In this document: piece after piece, positions 16,420 through 25,810 of the stretch | How positions within the stretch are numbered: the first letter of the stretch is position 1 | Layout: every line of letters starts with the position of its first letter | Assembly (NCBI RefSeq): GCF_004011835.1 | Contig: NZ_RKLN01000002.1 | Coordinates: 41,369-105,368, forward strand | Source: Rhodococcus spongiicola | GTDB taxonomy: Bacteria; Actinomycetota; Actinomycetes; Mycobacteriales; Mycobacteriaceae | Direction: 5' to 3' | Length of the DNA: 64,000 nucleotides | Position numbers and translations under genes: made by a program | The notes under the pieces: generated by a model | Seen by the model: the letters and a program-made list of their open reading frames with translations, nothing else | Told to the model about the DNA's origin: nothing | Databases searched by the model: none

Positions 16420-17661
16420 GTGACGGTAGGACAGCAGCCCGACTCGCTGGTGCCGGTGACGGCGCACACGGTGGCCGAACTCGCTCGGGCCGAAGAGCAC
16501 AGTGCACACAACTACGATCCGCTCCCGGTCGTCATCATGTCGGGATCCGGCGCGTGGGTCCGAGCGATCGACGGTGTCGACTACCTCGACGTCCTCGCCG
16601 GCTATTCGGCACTCAACTTCGGACACGCGCACCCGGAACTGGTCGCGACCGCCCGCGAGCAGATCGGCCGGCTCACTCTTACCGGCCGCGCATTCCAACA
16701 TGACCGGTACGCCGAGTTCTGCGCAGACGTTGCGCGGCTCTGCGCCAAGGACGCGATATTGCCGATGAACACTGGCGCCGAGGCCGTGGAGACCGCGCTC
16801 AAGCTGGCGCGCAAGTGGGGATATGACGTCAAGGGTGTGCCCGACGGCCGGGCAGAGATCGTCACGTGTGCAGGCAACTTCCACGGCCGCACGATCGGGA
16901 TTGTCGGATTCTCGACGGATCCGGACGCCCGGGGCGGTTTCGGTCCCTTCCCGCCGGGATTCCCGTCGGTCGAGTACGGCAACCTCGACGCGCTGGCGGC
17001 TGCGATCACCGAGAACACGGTCGCAGTCCTCGTCGAACCGATCCAGGGGGAGGCGGGCGTCCTTGTGCCCCCGGACGGTTATCTCGCGGGCGTGCGCAGA
17101 CTGTGCGACGAGCACCACATCCTGATGGTCGCCGACGAGATCCAGAGCGGCCTGGGCCGGACCGGTGACACGTTCGCGTGTGAGCACGAGGATGTCGTGC
17201 CGGACATCTACATCCTGGGCAAGGCGCTCGGCGGCGGGATCCTCCCGGTGTCGGCGGTGGTCGCGGACCGCGACGTGATGGATGTCATCCACCCCGGCCA
17301 GCACGGCAGCACATTCGGCGGCAACCCACTCGCGTGCGCGGTCGGCAGCGCTGTTGTGCGGCTCCTCGAGACCGGCGAGTACCAGCGGCGCAGTCGCGAA
17401 CTCGGGGTGTACCTGCACGAGCTGCTCGGGCAACTGCCGCCCGACCGCGTCGCCGAGGTTCGCGGTCGGGGCCTCTGGGCTGGGGTCGAGTTGGCGCCCG
17501 GGCAGCCTTCGGCACGGGTGATCTGCGAGCGGCTGCTGGCCCGGCGGGTTCTCGCGAAGGATGCGCACGAGGGCACGATCCGGATTGCTCCGCCACTCGT
17601 GATCAGCCGGGACGACCTGACCTGGGCCGTCGAACGCCTCGCCGATGCGTTGGCCGGGTAG
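16420..17661 (+). CDS. rocD: Ornithine aminotransferase
   Basis: This is a 413-residue class III PLP aminotransferase. It carries NTGAEAVETALKLARKWGY, the PLP-facing DEIQSGLGRTG motif, and the lysine of LGKALGGG that forms the Schiff base, in the order and length of ornithine-oxo-acid transaminases. It converts ornithine and 2-oxoglutarate to glutamate semialdehyde and glutamate in arginine/ornithine breakdown. GTG 16420 follows GGGAGGCG, a good ribosome site; the frame is open to 16264 but without support. No rocF or rocA is adjacent, so it stands alone between the accessory region and the ribosomal operon. Other class III aminotransferases (4-aminobutyrate, acetylornithine) are less likely. 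Confidence 0.9.
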   Translation: MTVGQQPDSLVPVTAHTVAELARAEEHSAHNYDPLPVVIMSGSGAWVRAIDGVDYLDVLAGYSALNFGHAHPELVATAREQIGRLTLTGRAFQHDRYAEFCADVARLCAKDAILPMNTGAEAVETALKLARKWGYDVKGVPDGRAEIVTCAGNFHGRTIGIVGFSTDPDARGGFGPFPPGFPSVEYGNLDALAAAITENTVAVLVEPIQGEAGVLVPPDGYLAGVRRLCDEHHILMVADEIQSGLGRTGDTFACEHEDVVPDIYILGKALGGGILPVSAVVADRDVMDVIHPGQHGSTFGGNPLACAVGSAVVRLLETGEYQRRSRELGVYLHELLGQLPPDRVAEVRGRGLWAGVELAPGQPSARVICERLLARRVLAKDAHEGTIRIAPPLVISRDDLTWAVERLADALAG

Positions 17662-17832
17662 CGGGCGCTTTGACCCTCGTCGACCCCAGCCGGTATCGTT
17701 CTACGTCGGCGTGCCGTCCCCACCTGGCCCTCTTGTGCGGTGGGAGGTGGCTCCCGGGTCTCAACTGGCCGCCGGGAACCGTGTGTGCTGCACGCCCGGC
17801 CAGCAGCAGAAACGAACAGACGAGGAAGTTCT

Positions 17833-18276
17833 GTGCCTACGTATTCCCCGAAGGCCGGAGACGTGACCCGTACCTGGCACGTCATCGACGCCACAGACGT
17901 GGTGCTCGGTCGCCTTGCCGTGCAGGCAGCCAACCTGCTCCGAGGCAAGCACAAGCCCACCTTTGCACCGCACGTTGACGGCGGCGACTTCGTCGTCATC
18001 ATCAACGCCGACAAGGTCGCCATCAGCGGCAACAAGCGTGAGAACAAGTTCCTGTACCACCACTCCGGACATCCGGGTGGCCTGAAGGCTCGTTCGGTCG
18101 GCGAGGTTCTCGAGAAGAACCCCGCTCGCCTCGTGGAGAAGGCCGTCGTCGGCATGCTCCCCAAGAACAAGCTGGGCCGCGCCATCGCGGGCAAGCTGAA
18201 GGTCTACGCAGGCCCGACCCATCCCCACGCCGCCCAGCAGCCGGTTCCGTTCGAGATCAAGCAGGTCGCCCAGTGA
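17833..18276 (+). CDS. rplM: 50S ribosomal protein L13
   Basis: This 147-residue protein matches L13: [20 protein letters not shown] at the start, LRGKHKPTF, and [20 protein letters not shown] near the C-terminus. L13 is an early assembly protein of the large subunit. GTG 17833 follows GAGGAAG. The stop overlaps the start of rpsI, giving the conserved rplM-rpsI pair. The 170 nt upstream hold the leader, where ribosomal protein operons are often autoregulated, but I could not identify a specific structure. Confidence 0.97.
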   Translation: MPTYSPKAGDVTRTWHVIDATDVVLGRLAVQAANLLRGKHKPTFAPHVDGGDFVVIINADKVAISGNKRENKFLYHHSGHPGGLKARSVGEVLEKNPARLVEKAVVGMLPKNKLGRAIAGKLKVYAGPTHPHAAQQPVPFEIKQVAQ

Positions 18277-18779
18277 GCAACGAAGACTTCAACGAGGCCG
18301 TCGAGATCGCGGAAGGCGAGATCTCGGAATACTCCACCGAGACCGAGGTCGCCGAGGTGCACGAGGCTGCTCCGCAGGCGCCGATCGTCATCGACCGTCC
18401 GATCCAGACCGTCGGCCGTCGCAAGGAGGCGGTCGTCCGCGTCCGCCTGACGCCGGGCACCGGTGAGTTCAAGCTCAACGGCCGCACCCTCGAGGCCTAC
18501 TTCCCGAACAAGGTGCACCAGCAGCTGATCAAGGCTCCGCTGGTCACGGTCGAGCGCACCGAGTCGTTCGACATCACCGCCATCCTGACCGGTGGCGGAC
18601 CGTCGGGCCAGGCCGGCGCCCTGCGCCTCGCCATTGCCCGCGCTCTGATCGAGGTCACCGCCGAGGATCGACCGGCCCTCAAGCGTGCCGGCTTCCTGAC
18701 CCGTGACGCTCGCGCCGTCGAGCGCAAGAAGTACGGCCTAAAGAAGGCCCGCAAGGCATCTCAGTACTCCAAGCGCTGA
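18273..18779 (+). CDS. rpsI: 30S ribosomal protein S9
   Basis: The protein has 168 residues. The first 40 are an acidic extension usual in mycolic-acid actinobacteria; the rest is S9: [19 protein letters not shown], then [19 protein letters not shown], and the basic tail ending SQYSKR that reaches the P-site tRNA. The GTG start overlaps the rplM stop (GTGA). A palindromic terminator follows. Confidence 0.97.
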   Translation: MSNEDFNEAVEIAEGEISEYSTETEVAEVHEAAPQAPIVIDRPIQTVGRRKEAVVRVRLTPGTGEFKLNGRTLEAYFPNKVHQQLIKAPLVTVERTESFDITAILTGGGPSGQAGALRLAIARALIEVTAEDRPALKRAGFLTRDARAVERKKYGLKKARKASQYSKR

Positions 18780-18785
18780 TGTGTC

Positions 18786-18815
18786 GCCGGAATCGGTACC
18801 TGTACCGATTCCGGC
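18786..18815 (+). terminator. Terminator after rplM-rpsI
   Basis: GCCGGAATCGGTAC (18786-18799) is the exact complement of GTACCGATTCCGGC (18802-18815), with CT between, followed by ACCTGTTCTTCC. This is a 14-bp palindrome directly after the rpsI stop. Confidence 0.75.
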
Positions 18816-18829
18816 ACCTGTTCTTCCCC

Positions 18830-18875
18830 GAGAGCAGGCGTTCGTAGAGTTCTTCGCTACCGGACGCCTGCTCTC
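18830..18875 (+). promoter_or_regulatory. Hairpin in the glmM leader
   Basis: GAGAGCAGGCGT (18830-18841) pairs perfectly with ACGCCTGCTCTC (18864-18875). The loop itself contains TAGAG...CGCTA. It lies 60 nt before glmM. It could be a second terminator or a leader structure that affects glmM; it does not match a glmS ribozyme, which in any case belongs to Firmicutes glmS. Confidence 0.45.
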
Positions 18876-18934
18876 GTGCATTACCGGGATACTTATCCGG
18901 ATCGGCAACCCGGATTACGAGGGATCGGATTCAT

Positions 18935-20296
18935 ATGGGTCGTATGTTCGGCACGGACGGCGTGCGTGGTTTGGCGAACGCGGAGTTGACTGCGGAACTG
19001 GCGTTGCGGGTGGCCGCCGCGGCGGCCGAGGTACTTGCGCCGCCGGACCGGCAGAGACCCACCGCTGTCGACTCTGCGGCTGCGCGGCCCACTGCGGTCG
19101 TCGGACGTGACCCCCGCGCGAGCGGTGAGATGCTCGAAGCTGCCGTCACAGCCGGACTGACCGCGGCCGGCGTCGACGTGATCCTGGTCGGAGTCGTCCC
19201 GACGCCCGCGGTCGCCTTCCTTACCGGTTCGTACGGCGCCGCGCTCGGCGTGATGATCTCCGCCTCGCACAACCCGATGCCTGACAACGGCATCAAGATC
19301 TTCGCCGCAGATGGGCACAAGCTCGAAGACGAGGTGGAGGAGCGGATCGAGTCCGCGATCGAGACCGGTCCCACACGTCGACCGACCGGTGCCGGCATCG
19401 GTCGGGTCGAGGTCGCATCGGACGCCACCAGCCGGTATCTCGCCCACCTCGCGGGTGCGGTGGACATCGGACTCGACGGGCTCACCGTCGCGGTCGACTG
19501 CGCGCACGGCGCCGCGTCGACCGTGGCGCCCGACGCCTACCGGGCGGCCGGCGCCACCGTCATCGCGATCAATGCCGACCCGAACGGCCTCAACATCAAC
19601 GACGGGTGCGGGTCCACGCACCTCGAGGCGCTGCAGCGTGCCGTCGTCGAGCACGGAGCCGATCTCGGCCTCGCCCACGACGGCGACGCCGATCGCTGCC
19701 TAGCGGTGGACGCGACCGGCGCCGTCGTCGACGGGGACGCAATCATGACCGTCCTCGCGATCGGTATGCGCGAATCCGGTGAACTCGCCGACGACACGCT
19801 CGTCGCGACCGTCATGAGCAACCTCGGTCTTCACATCGCGATGCGGGAAGCCGGTATCAAGGTGCGTACGACCGCCGTCGGTGACCGCTACGTGCTCGAG
19901 GAACTCCGCGCGGGCGGTTTCAGCCTCGGTGGCGAGCAATCCGGGCATGTCGTGCTCCCGGGCCACGGTACGACCGGTGACGGTGTCCTGACCGGCCTGC
20001 GCCTGATGGCCCGTATGGCGGCGACCGGCAAGTCGCTGGCCGAGCTGGCGGGCGCGATGACCTCGCTGCCGCAGATCCTGATCAATGTCCGAGTCGCGGA
20101 CAAGGCCGCCGTCGCGGCCGCTGCGCACGTGCAAGATGCGATCGTCGCCGCCGAGTCGGAACTCGGGGACACCGGACGGGTGCTGCTGCGCCCATCTGGA
20201 ACCGAGCAGCTCGTGCGGGTCATGGTCGAGGCCGCCAACCCCGAAACGGCCCTTCGTATCGCCGAGGCGTTAGCGGAGAAGGTAGCGTCCACCTAG
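18935..20296 (+). CDS. glmM: Phosphoglucosamine mutase
   Basis: The protein has 453 residues with every hallmark of GlmM: FGTDGVRG at the N-terminus, the phosphorylated serine in [13 protein letters not shown], the Mg-binding loop DGDADR, the sugar loop GGEQSGH, and the phosphate loop [14 protein letters not shown]. It converts glucosamine-6-phosphate to glucosamine-1-phosphate, the step between GlmS and GlmU in UDP-N-acetylglucosamine synthesis for peptidoglycan and arabinogalactan linker. ATG 18935 follows GAGGGATCGG. GlmS lies 1.5 kb downstream on the same strand. Confidence 0.96.
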   Translation: MGRMFGTDGVRGLANAELTAELALRVAAAAAEVLAPPDRQRPTAVDSAAARPTAVVGRDPRASGEMLEAAVTAGLTAAGVDVILVGVVPTPAVAFLTGSYGAALGVMISASHNPMPDNGIKIFAADGHKLEDEVEERIESAIETGPTRRPTGAGIGRVEVASDATSRYLAHLAGAVDIGLDGLTVAVDCAHGAASTVAPDAYRAAGATVIAINADPNGLNINDGCGSTHLEALQRAVVEHGADLGLAHDGDADRCLAVDATGAVVDGDAIMTVLAIGMRESGELADDTLVATVMSNLGLHIAMREAGIKVRTTAVGDRYVLEELRAGGFSLGGEQSGHVVLPGHGTTGDGVLTGLRLMARMAATGKSLAELAGAMTSLPQILINVRVADKAAVAAAAHVQDAIVAAESELGDTGRVLLRPSGTEQLVRVMVEAANPETALRIAEALAEKVAST

Positions 20297-20374
20297 TCTT
20301 CGCCGAACCGCCCGGGGGAACCACGTGCGTCGAAAAAACGAAGACTCAGAATCGACAGCGCGGAGGGTGGAGCA

Positions 20375-20686
20375 ATGGCAGAGGTGGTCTCGATCGATGT
20401 CGGGAAAGCACGGGCGGCGGTGAGCGCGTTAGGTGCGAGCGTCGAACCCCTCGACCGAGCCGCCGAGAATGTCACCCGATGTGAGTTCGGGGCGTCGACG
20501 TTCGCCGTGGTCGACCCCGCGCATGAGCAGGGAATTCGCGAGGGCTATCTGCGGTTGGCCCTCGCAATCGGCGCCTGGGTGCCCGCGTCGGATGTCGCTG
20601 GACAAGAATGCGGTGACACTGCCGACGTCTACCCGCGGCAGAATTCGGCGGCCATAAGCGACGTTGTGGCCTGCAGCAGACGGTAG
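20375..20686 (+). CDS. Small ESX-associated-type helical protein, unknown
   Basis: This protein of about 103 residues starts at ATG 20375 after GGAGGGTGGAGCA, a strong ribosome site. The first 75 residues are helical and Ala/Val-rich (VGKARAAVSALGASVEPLD), with REGYLRLALAIGAWVP containing a single Trp. This is reminiscent of small type VII secretion-linked helical proteins that commonly sit between glmM and glmS in mycobacteria. No WXG motif is present, so that link is tentative. Confidence 0.55.
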   Translation: MAEVVSIDVGKARAAVSALGASVEPLDRAAENVTRCEFGASTFAVVDPAHEQGIREGYLRLALAIGAWVPASDVAGQECGDTADVYPRQNSAAISDVVACSRR

Positions 20687-20858
20687 TGCAGACGACCCTC
20701 GACGCCGGTGTACGGGCCTCCCCTATTTGCGCTATGTCTGTCGCGAGGAGCCGCTGTGGTCGCCCGGTTCGGGTGTGACCAGTTCCCTCGTTACCGTGAT
20801 CTTCGGGCTCCCTGCTCCGAAAGACGCAGCGTCGAGGCCGGACCGATGTGACCTTGGG

Positions 20859-21734
20859 CTAGCGCCCGAGGAGGTGGCCGATCTTTCCGCTCATGCGGTG
20901 AGCTGCCGCGTCACGCGGGTCCAGGTTGTTGTCGGTTTCGTCCCTCGTCGCGGGATGAGTGCCGGGGAAGTGGGCGTCGGCATCCGAGAACACCGCGTAG
21001 GTCCGGTCGTCGGTGAGGTGTCGCAGCAGAAATCCCGTGAGTAGCGCACGTGTCACGTGCTGAGTGTGACGCTCGGCCCCGCCCACTCCGAGGAACCCGA
21101 GGATCCGCCTTCCCTCGACGAGCCCATTGCTCGAACCCTTGTCGATCACCCGCAGCAGGCTTTCCCCCCGCCACTCGTCGTCGAGCGCCAGGGCATCGCT
21201 GCTCAGCGAGTCCACGTCCTTGGCGCCGGCGAGGATCAGGCCGGGAACGTCGATGCCGGCCGCGGCGGCCACTGCGGACGGGGCGGTCGGGGCGGGGAAC
21301 AGGGCGGCGATCGCCTTCGCGCGATCGTCCTGCGAGGCAGCGAGGACGGCGATACCCGCGCCCATACCGTGCCCGGCGTACGCGAGTCGGTCGGGGTGGA
21401 CGCTGATGCGACCGGGGCCGAGTCGGACCCCGGTACAGATGTCGAGTGTGGTGCGCAGATCAGCGGCCAGGCCGAGGTGCGACGGTACCGGTCCTCTTTC
21501 GGTGCTCGGGGCCGCGGCGACGATGCCCCACGAGGCGAGGTGCTCGAGCGTGCCGGCATAGTTCGCGGCGGTGGTCATCCAGTCGTGGGCGAAGGCGACC
21601 GCGGGCAGGTTGAAGCCCTCTGCCGGGGTGTAGACCACGCCGGGTTGACCTGCTAGAGCCAAGTCGCCACGCAGCACCCGGTGCGGGCCGCGCTTGGACA
21701 GCTTGGATACCAAGGACTTAGGTGTCTGCGCCAC
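20859..21734 (-). CDS. Alpha/beta hydrolase-fold protein lacking the usual Ser
   Basis: This is a leftward gene of about 291 residues. The body reads like a dienelactone hydrolase/cutinase-type alpha/beta hydrolase: VVYTPAEGFNLPAVAFAHDW, a nucleophile-elbow region AYAGHGMGAGIAVLAASQ, and AGAKDVDSLSSDALALDDEW. The elbow is GHGMG rather than GHSMG, so the catalytic Ser position is Gly. It may be inactive or use another residue. I prefer GTG 21734; the longer ATG 21803 would translate the glmS promoter and its CATG also holds the glmS start. It diverges from glmS. Possible counterpart of the conserved mycobacterial protein near glmS (Rv3438, from memory). Confidence 0.7.
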   Translation of the reverse strand: MAQTPKSLVSKLSKRGPHRVLRGDLALAGQPGVVYTPAEGFNLPAVAFAHDWMTTAANYAGTLEHLASWGIVAAAPSTERGPVPSHLGLAADLRTTLDICTGVRLGPGRISVHPDRLAYAGHGMGAGIAVLAASQDDRAKAIAALFPAPTAPSAVAAAAGIDVPGLILAGAKDVDSLSSDALALDDEWRGESLLRVIDKGSSNGLVEGRRILGFLGVGGAERHTQHVTRALLTGFLLRHLTDDRTYAVFSDADAHFPGTHPATRDETDNNLDPRDAAAHRMSGKIGHLLGR

Positions 21735-21801
21735 GGGTGTGACGGTATCTGATCGACAACCGAGTTCGCTCCGCACGGCCGTCCAAGTACGCTGATTAAC
21801 C

Positions 21802-23667
21802 ATGTGCGGAATCGTGGGTTACGTCGGCCACCGCCAGGCTCTGGGTGTCGTGGACGAGGCGTTGAAGCGAATGGAGTACCGCGGCTACGACTCCGCCGGC
21901 ATCGCGATCCTCGACGGTGAAGGCACCTTGAAGACCGAGCGCAAGGCTGGACGCCTGGCCAACCTGCAGGCCGAACTCGACGAGGCCGGACGGGACACGT
22001 TCGTCGGTACCGCCGGCATGGGGCACACTCGGTGGGCGACTCACGGCAAGCCGACCGACCGCAACGCGCATCCGCATCGCGACACCACGGACAAGTTCGC
22101 GGTGGTGCACAACGGCATCATCGAGAACTTCGCGACGCTGCGCGGCGAGCTCGAGTCGTCCGGTGTCGACCTGCGCAGCGACACTGACTCGGAGGTCGCG
22201 GTTCACCTTGTGGCCCGCGCGTACGAGGACGGACCCACGAAGGGCAACTTCCTGCAGAGCACGTTGTCGGTGCTGCGCCGTCTCGAGGGTGCGTTCACGC
22301 TCGTGTTCGCTCACGCAGACGACCCCGACATGATCATCGCGGCGCGCCGGTCGACGCCGCTGGTCGTCGGCGTCGGTGAGCGTGAGATGTTCGTCGGTTC
22401 GGACGTCGCGGCCTTCATCGAACACACCCGGGACGCGATCGAACTGGGCCAGGACCAGGTTGTCGCCATCACAGCCGACGGCTATTCGGTCACCGACTTC
22501 TTCGGGAATCCGGGCGTCCCGACCCGGCCCTTCAGGATCGACTGGGACCTGCAGGCCGCCGAGAAGGGCGGCCACGATTACTTCATGCTCAAAGAGATCG
22601 AGGAGCAGCCGGCCGCAGTCGCCGACACTCTGCGCGGTCACCTCGTCGACCAGAACATTGTCCTCGACGAGCAGCGTTTGTCCGACCAGGAGCTACGCGA
22701 TGTCGACAAGGTCTTCGTCGTCGCCTGCGGCAGTGCTTACCATTCCGGGCTGCTCGCGAAGTACGCGATCGAGCACTGGACCAGGCTGCCGGTCGAGGTC
22801 GAACTTGCGAGCGAGTTCCGTTACCGCGACCCGGTGTTGGACCGGTCCACTCTCGTTGTCGCTATCTCGCAGTCGGGTGAGACCGCCGACACACTCGAGG
22901 CCGTCAAGCATGCCAAGGATCAGAAAGCCCGTGTGCTCGCGATCTGCAACACCAACGGTGCCCAGATCCCGCGTGAGGCCGACGCGGTCCTGTACACACG
23001 GGCGGGGCCGGAGATTGCCGTCGCTTCCACGAAAGCCTTTCTCGCTCAGGTGACCGCGAACTACCTTGTGGGACTGGCCTTGGCGCAGGCGCGGGGCACG
23101 AAATACCCCGACGAGGTCGCCCGAGAGTACGCCGATCTGGCCGCGATGCCGGAGTTGGTGTCCCGAGTGCTCGAGACGGTGGAATCGGTGAGGGAACTCG
23201 CGCGCAAGTTCGCGCAGTCACCGGCGGTGTTGTTCCTGGGCCGTCACGTGGCCTACCCGGTGGCGCTCGAGGGTGCACTCAAGCTCAAGGAGCTTGCCTA
23301 CATGCACGCTGAGGGCTTCGCCGCGGGCGAGCTGAAGCATGGTCCGATTGCTCTGATCCAGGATGGGTTGCCGGTCATCGTGATCATGCCGTCGCCCAAG
23401 GGACGGGCGGTTCTGCACTCGAAGTTGGTCTCGAACATCCAGGAAATCAAGGCGCGTGGTGCGACGACGATCGTGATTGCCGAGGAGGGTGACGAAGCGG
23501 TGCGCGCACACGCCGATCACCTCATCGAGCTCCCGGCGGCGCCGACGCTGCTGCAGCCGTTGTTGTCGACGGTGCCGCTACAGGTTTTCGCGGCCGAGGT
23601 CGCGCAGGCTCGCGGACTGGATGTGGACAAGCCGCGCAATCTCGCGAAGTCCGTCACCGTCGAGTAG
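21802..23667 (+). CDS. glmS: Glutamine-fructose-6-phosphate aminotransferase
   Basis: The protein has 621 residues. Cys2 of MCGIVGYVG is the N-terminal nucleophile of the glutaminase domain (YRGYDSAGIA, GHTRWATHGKP). Two SIS sugar-isomerase domains follow, including ACGSAYHSGL, ISQSGETADTLEA and AEGFAAGELKHGPIALI, ending with the conserved PRNLAKSVTVE. It makes glucosamine-6-phosphate from fructose-6-phosphate and glutamine, the committed step to UDP-GlcNAc. The ATG overlaps the extreme upstream edge of the divergent hydrolase frame. A hairpin at 23668-23689 ends transcription. Confidence 0.97.
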   Translation: MCGIVGYVGHRQALGVVDEALKRMEYRGYDSAGIAILDGEGTLKTERKAGRLANLQAELDEAGRDTFVGTAGMGHTRWATHGKPTDRNAHPHRDTTDKFAVVHNGIIENFATLRGELESSGVDLRSDTDSEVAVHLVARAYEDGPTKGNFLQSTLSVLRRLEGAFTLVFAHADDPDMIIAARRSTPLVVGVGEREMFVGSDVAAFIEHTRDAIELGQDQVVAITADGYSVTDFFGNPGVPTRPFRIDWDLQAAEKGGHDYFMLKEIEEQPAAVADTLRGHLVDQNIVLDEQRLSDQELRDVDKVFVVACGSAYHSGLLAKYAIEHWTRLPVEVELASEFRYRDPVLDRSTLVVAISQSGETADTLEAVKHAKDQKARVLAICNTNGAQIPREADAVLYTRAGPEIAVASTKAFLAQVTANYLVGLALAQARGTKYPDEVAREYADLAAMPELVSRVLETVESVRELARKFAQSPAVLFLGRHVAYPVALEGALKLKELAYMHAEGFAAGELKHGPIALIQDGLPVIVIMPSPKGRAVLHSKLVSNIQEIKARGATTIVIAEEGDEAVRAHADHLIELPAAPTLLQPLLSTVPLQVFAAEVAQARGLDVDKPRNLAKSVTVE

Positions 23668-23689
23668 GCGAGCGGTCCCGGCCGCTCGC
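23668..23689. terminator. Hairpin between convergent glmS and cupredoxin gene
   Basis: GCGAGCGG (23668-23675) and CCGCTCGC (23682-23689) form a perfect 8-bp stem with a 6-nt loop just after the glmS stop. It probably serves both converging genes. Confidence 0.6.
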
Positions 23690-23702
23690 TCCTGCATCGG
23701 CG

Positions 23703-24062
23703 TCACTGCACCACGACGACTCCATGCATGTCCGGGTGCAGCGAGCACGTGTAGTCGTAGGTGCCGGGTTCGGTGAACGTGAACTGCCACGTGCCCGAGG
23801 TGCGTAGTGGGCTGCGCAGGACGGATTCGGCGTCGCCGACTCCGACGACGTCGTGTGGGGCGCCGCGGTCATCGAAGACCCACGTCACGGTCTGACCGGC
23901 CGTGATGGTGATGGACGACGGCGAGTACGACATGTTCGTGACCTCGACCGTGAGTGCTTTGTCCGAGTCGGTCGGCTGGTCGACCGTCGCGGCAGTCGTG
24001 CACCCGGAAATAGTTGCGATCAAAGCGATTCCGGCAATAAGCGCGCCGGCGGATGTCTTCAT
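23703..24062 (-). CDS. Cupredoxin-like lipoprotein
   Basis: The protein has 119 residues. The N-terminus is a lipoprotein signal (MKTSAGALIAGIALIATISG then Cys). The body is a single plastocyanin/azurin-type cupredoxin domain: ITAGQTVTWVF, APHDVVG with the first His ligand, and TCSLHPDMHG giving Cys, His and Met ligands of a type 1 copper site. It is likely an outer-face copper or electron-transfer protein. It converges on glmS and diverges from the small gene at 24087, with 24 bp between their starts. Confidence 0.8.
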   Translation of the reverse strand: MKTSAGALIAGIALIATISGCTTAATVDQPTDSDKALTVEVTNMSYSPSSITITAGQTVTWVFDDRGAPHDVVGVGDAESVLRSPLRTSGTWQFTFTEPGTYDYTCSLHPDMHGVVVVQ

Positions 24063-24086
24063 GGGATTGAGCGTAGTCTGAACGCC

Positions 24087-24284
24087 ATGTCCGCCCGTGA
24101 GTCCGCACACGACGGCGCCCCGCGCTGGATCGATTCGCAGACTTCCGACGTCGATATGGCTGTGCTCACGACGCTGGGCGACGTGTACGAATCCCGTTAC
24201 TCGACAGGCAGGTTCGGCAGCGATGGTTTCGTGGGGAGCCGCGTCGCCGAGAGGCCGAAGCCCGTCCGGACGGCGAACGGTTAG
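24087..24284 (+). CDS. Small protein upstream of nnr, unknown
   Basis: This 65-residue protein has codon usage typical of this genome (third positions mostly G/C). It ends two bases before the nnr start, suggesting one transcript. Its middle reads DVDMAVLTTLGDVYESRYST, followed by a basic tail ending KPVRTANG. The ribosome site is weak. No family recognised. A longer upstream frame to 23853 overlaps the divergent lipoprotein and is unlikely. Confidence 0.45.
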   Translation: MSARESAHDGAPRWIDSQTSDVDMAVLTTLGDVYESRYSTGRFGSDGFVGSRVAERPKPVRTANG

Positions 24285-24286
24285 AC

Positions 24287-25753
24287 ATGCGGCCCTACTA
24301 CTCGACAGCACACGTCAAGGCGGCCGAGGCGCCGCTGCTGGCGAGCTTGCCCGAGGGCACGCTGATGCGCCGTGCCGCCTACGGCCTCGCACGGATCGCG
24401 GCCGACGAGTTGCTGTCACGCACCGGGGGGATCGTCGGACGCCGGGTGACGCTTCTGGTGGGTTCGGGCGACAACGGAGGCGACGCGCTGTGGGCCGGGA
24501 CCATGCTGCGACGTCGCGGTGCGTCAGTCATCGCGGTGCTGATGAATCCGGCGCGCGCCCACTCCGCGGGCCTGGCTGCGCTATTGGCCGCGGGCGGGCG
24601 AGTGTCACAGGATCCCGGAAACCCGGACCTGGTGCTCGACGGCATCGTCGGCATCTCAGGTAAGGGACCGCTACGTCCGGCGGCCGCCGCGATCGTCGAG
24701 CAACTCGGCGCGCCGATCGTGGCGGTGGACCTGCCCAGCGGCGTCGATCCCGACACCGGCGCCGTCGACGGTCCTGCTGTGACTGCATCGGTCACGGCCG
24801 CGTTCGGAGCGCTGAAACCGGTCCACGTCCTCGCGGCCGCACGTTGTGGACGGGTCGAACTGGTGCCGATCGGCCTGGATCTGCCGGAGCCTGACCTGCT
24901 CGCGTTCGACGCGGCGGACGTGGGCCGACTGTGGCCCGTCCCCGGTGCCGAGGACGACAAGTACACCCAAGGAGTCGTCGGAGTCGTCGCAGGCAGTCGA
25001 AGCTATCCCGGAGCCGCGGTGTTGTCGTCGGGTGCGGCGGTCACAGCCACCGCCGGCATGGTCCGTTACGCCGGCCGGGCTGCGGCTGAGGTACTCAATC
25101 ATTGGCCGGAGGTCGTCGCGGCGCCCTCGCCCCGTGAGGCCGGACGGGTGCAGGCCTGGGTCGTCGGCCCCGGGATCGGCACGGACGACGATGCCCTCGA
25201 CGAGTTGCGCACTGTTCTCGCGTCGGATCTGCCTGTGCTGGTCGATGCCGACGGGCTCAACCTCGTCGCCGCCCGCACCGAACTGGTACGGGGCCGGAGC
25301 GCGCCGACCCTGCTGACACCCCACGCGGGCGAGTTCGAACGACTCACCGGGGTCGCGCCCGCACCCGACCGAGTCGCGGCGACACGGACACTCGCCGAGC
25401 AGTGGGGCGTCACGGTCCTCCTCAAGGGTCGGGCCACCGTGATCGCGGACCCGCACGGTCGGGTTCACGTCAACGAGGCGGGCGGTTCATGGGCGGCGAC
25501 CGCCGGGTCTGGAGACGTCCTGTCCGGCATCGTCGGAGCGCTGATGGCGACGGGCCTGACACCGGCCATCGCCGCGGCAGCGGGAGCGCGGGCCCATTCG
25601 CTTGCGGCCAATCTGGGTGCGTGGGGAGGCTCCGTAGAAGCCGGAGACGCAGAAGCCGGAGACGGCGGCCCCGCGCCGATCTCCGCGTCGGTGTTGTTGT
25701 CCCATCTGAGGTCCGCGATCCAGATACTTCGCGCACATGCAACTGTGTCCTGA
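24287..25753 (+). CDS. nnr: Bifunctional NAD(P)HX epimerase/dehydratase
   Basis: The protein has 488 residues. The N-terminal half is the YjeF_N epimerase domain (VGSGDNGGDALWAGTMLRRR; DGIVGISGKGPL; VDLPSGVDPDTGAVDG). The C-terminal half is the ADP/ATP-dependent dehydratase, a ribokinase-like fold (VVGPGIGTDDDALDEL; LLTPHAGEFERLTG; LLKGRATVIADPHG; GGSWAATAGSGDVLSGIVGA). It repairs hydrated NADH and NADPH. It follows the small gene at 24087 and precedes alr, the same order as in mycobacteria. Confidence 0.95.
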   Translation: MRPYYSTAHVKAAEAPLLASLPEGTLMRRAAYGLARIAADELLSRTGGIVGRRVTLLVGSGDNGGDALWAGTMLRRRGASVIAVLMNPARAHSAGLAALLAAGGRVSQDPGNPDLVLDGIVGISGKGPLRPAAAAIVEQLGAPIVAVDLPSGVDPDTGAVDGPAVTASVTAAFGALKPVHVLAAARCGRVELVPIGLDLPEPDLLAFDAADVGRLWPVPGAEDDKYTQGVVGVVAGSRSYPGAAVLSSGAAVTATAGMVRYAGRAAAEVLNHWPEVVAAPSPREAGRVQAWVVGPGIGTDDDALDELRTVLASDLPVLVDADGLNLVAARTELVRGRSAPTLLTPHAGEFERLTGVAPAPDRVAATRTLAEQWGVTVLLKGRATVIADPHGRVHVNEAGGSWAATAGSGDVLSGIVGALMATGLTPAIAAAAGARAHSLAANLGAWGGSVEAGDAEAGDGGPAPISASVLLSHLRSAIQILRAHATVS

Positions 25754-25810
25754 ATGTTCGGGTGTACCCGAGGGTCCCGTTCGTCGTGATGAGTGGCAGG
25801 ATCGAACGCC

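Noticed and set aside
17774..17800. GGGAAC before rplM as a regulon member
   Set aside because: No GCATC box stands 16-17 nt downstream. The same holds for the GGGAAC near 36840.
21735..21803. ATG 21803 as the start of the hydrolase-like gene
   Set aside because: The extra 23 codons translate the glmS promoter, and the same CATG contains the glmS start; GTG 21734 begins the protein-like part.
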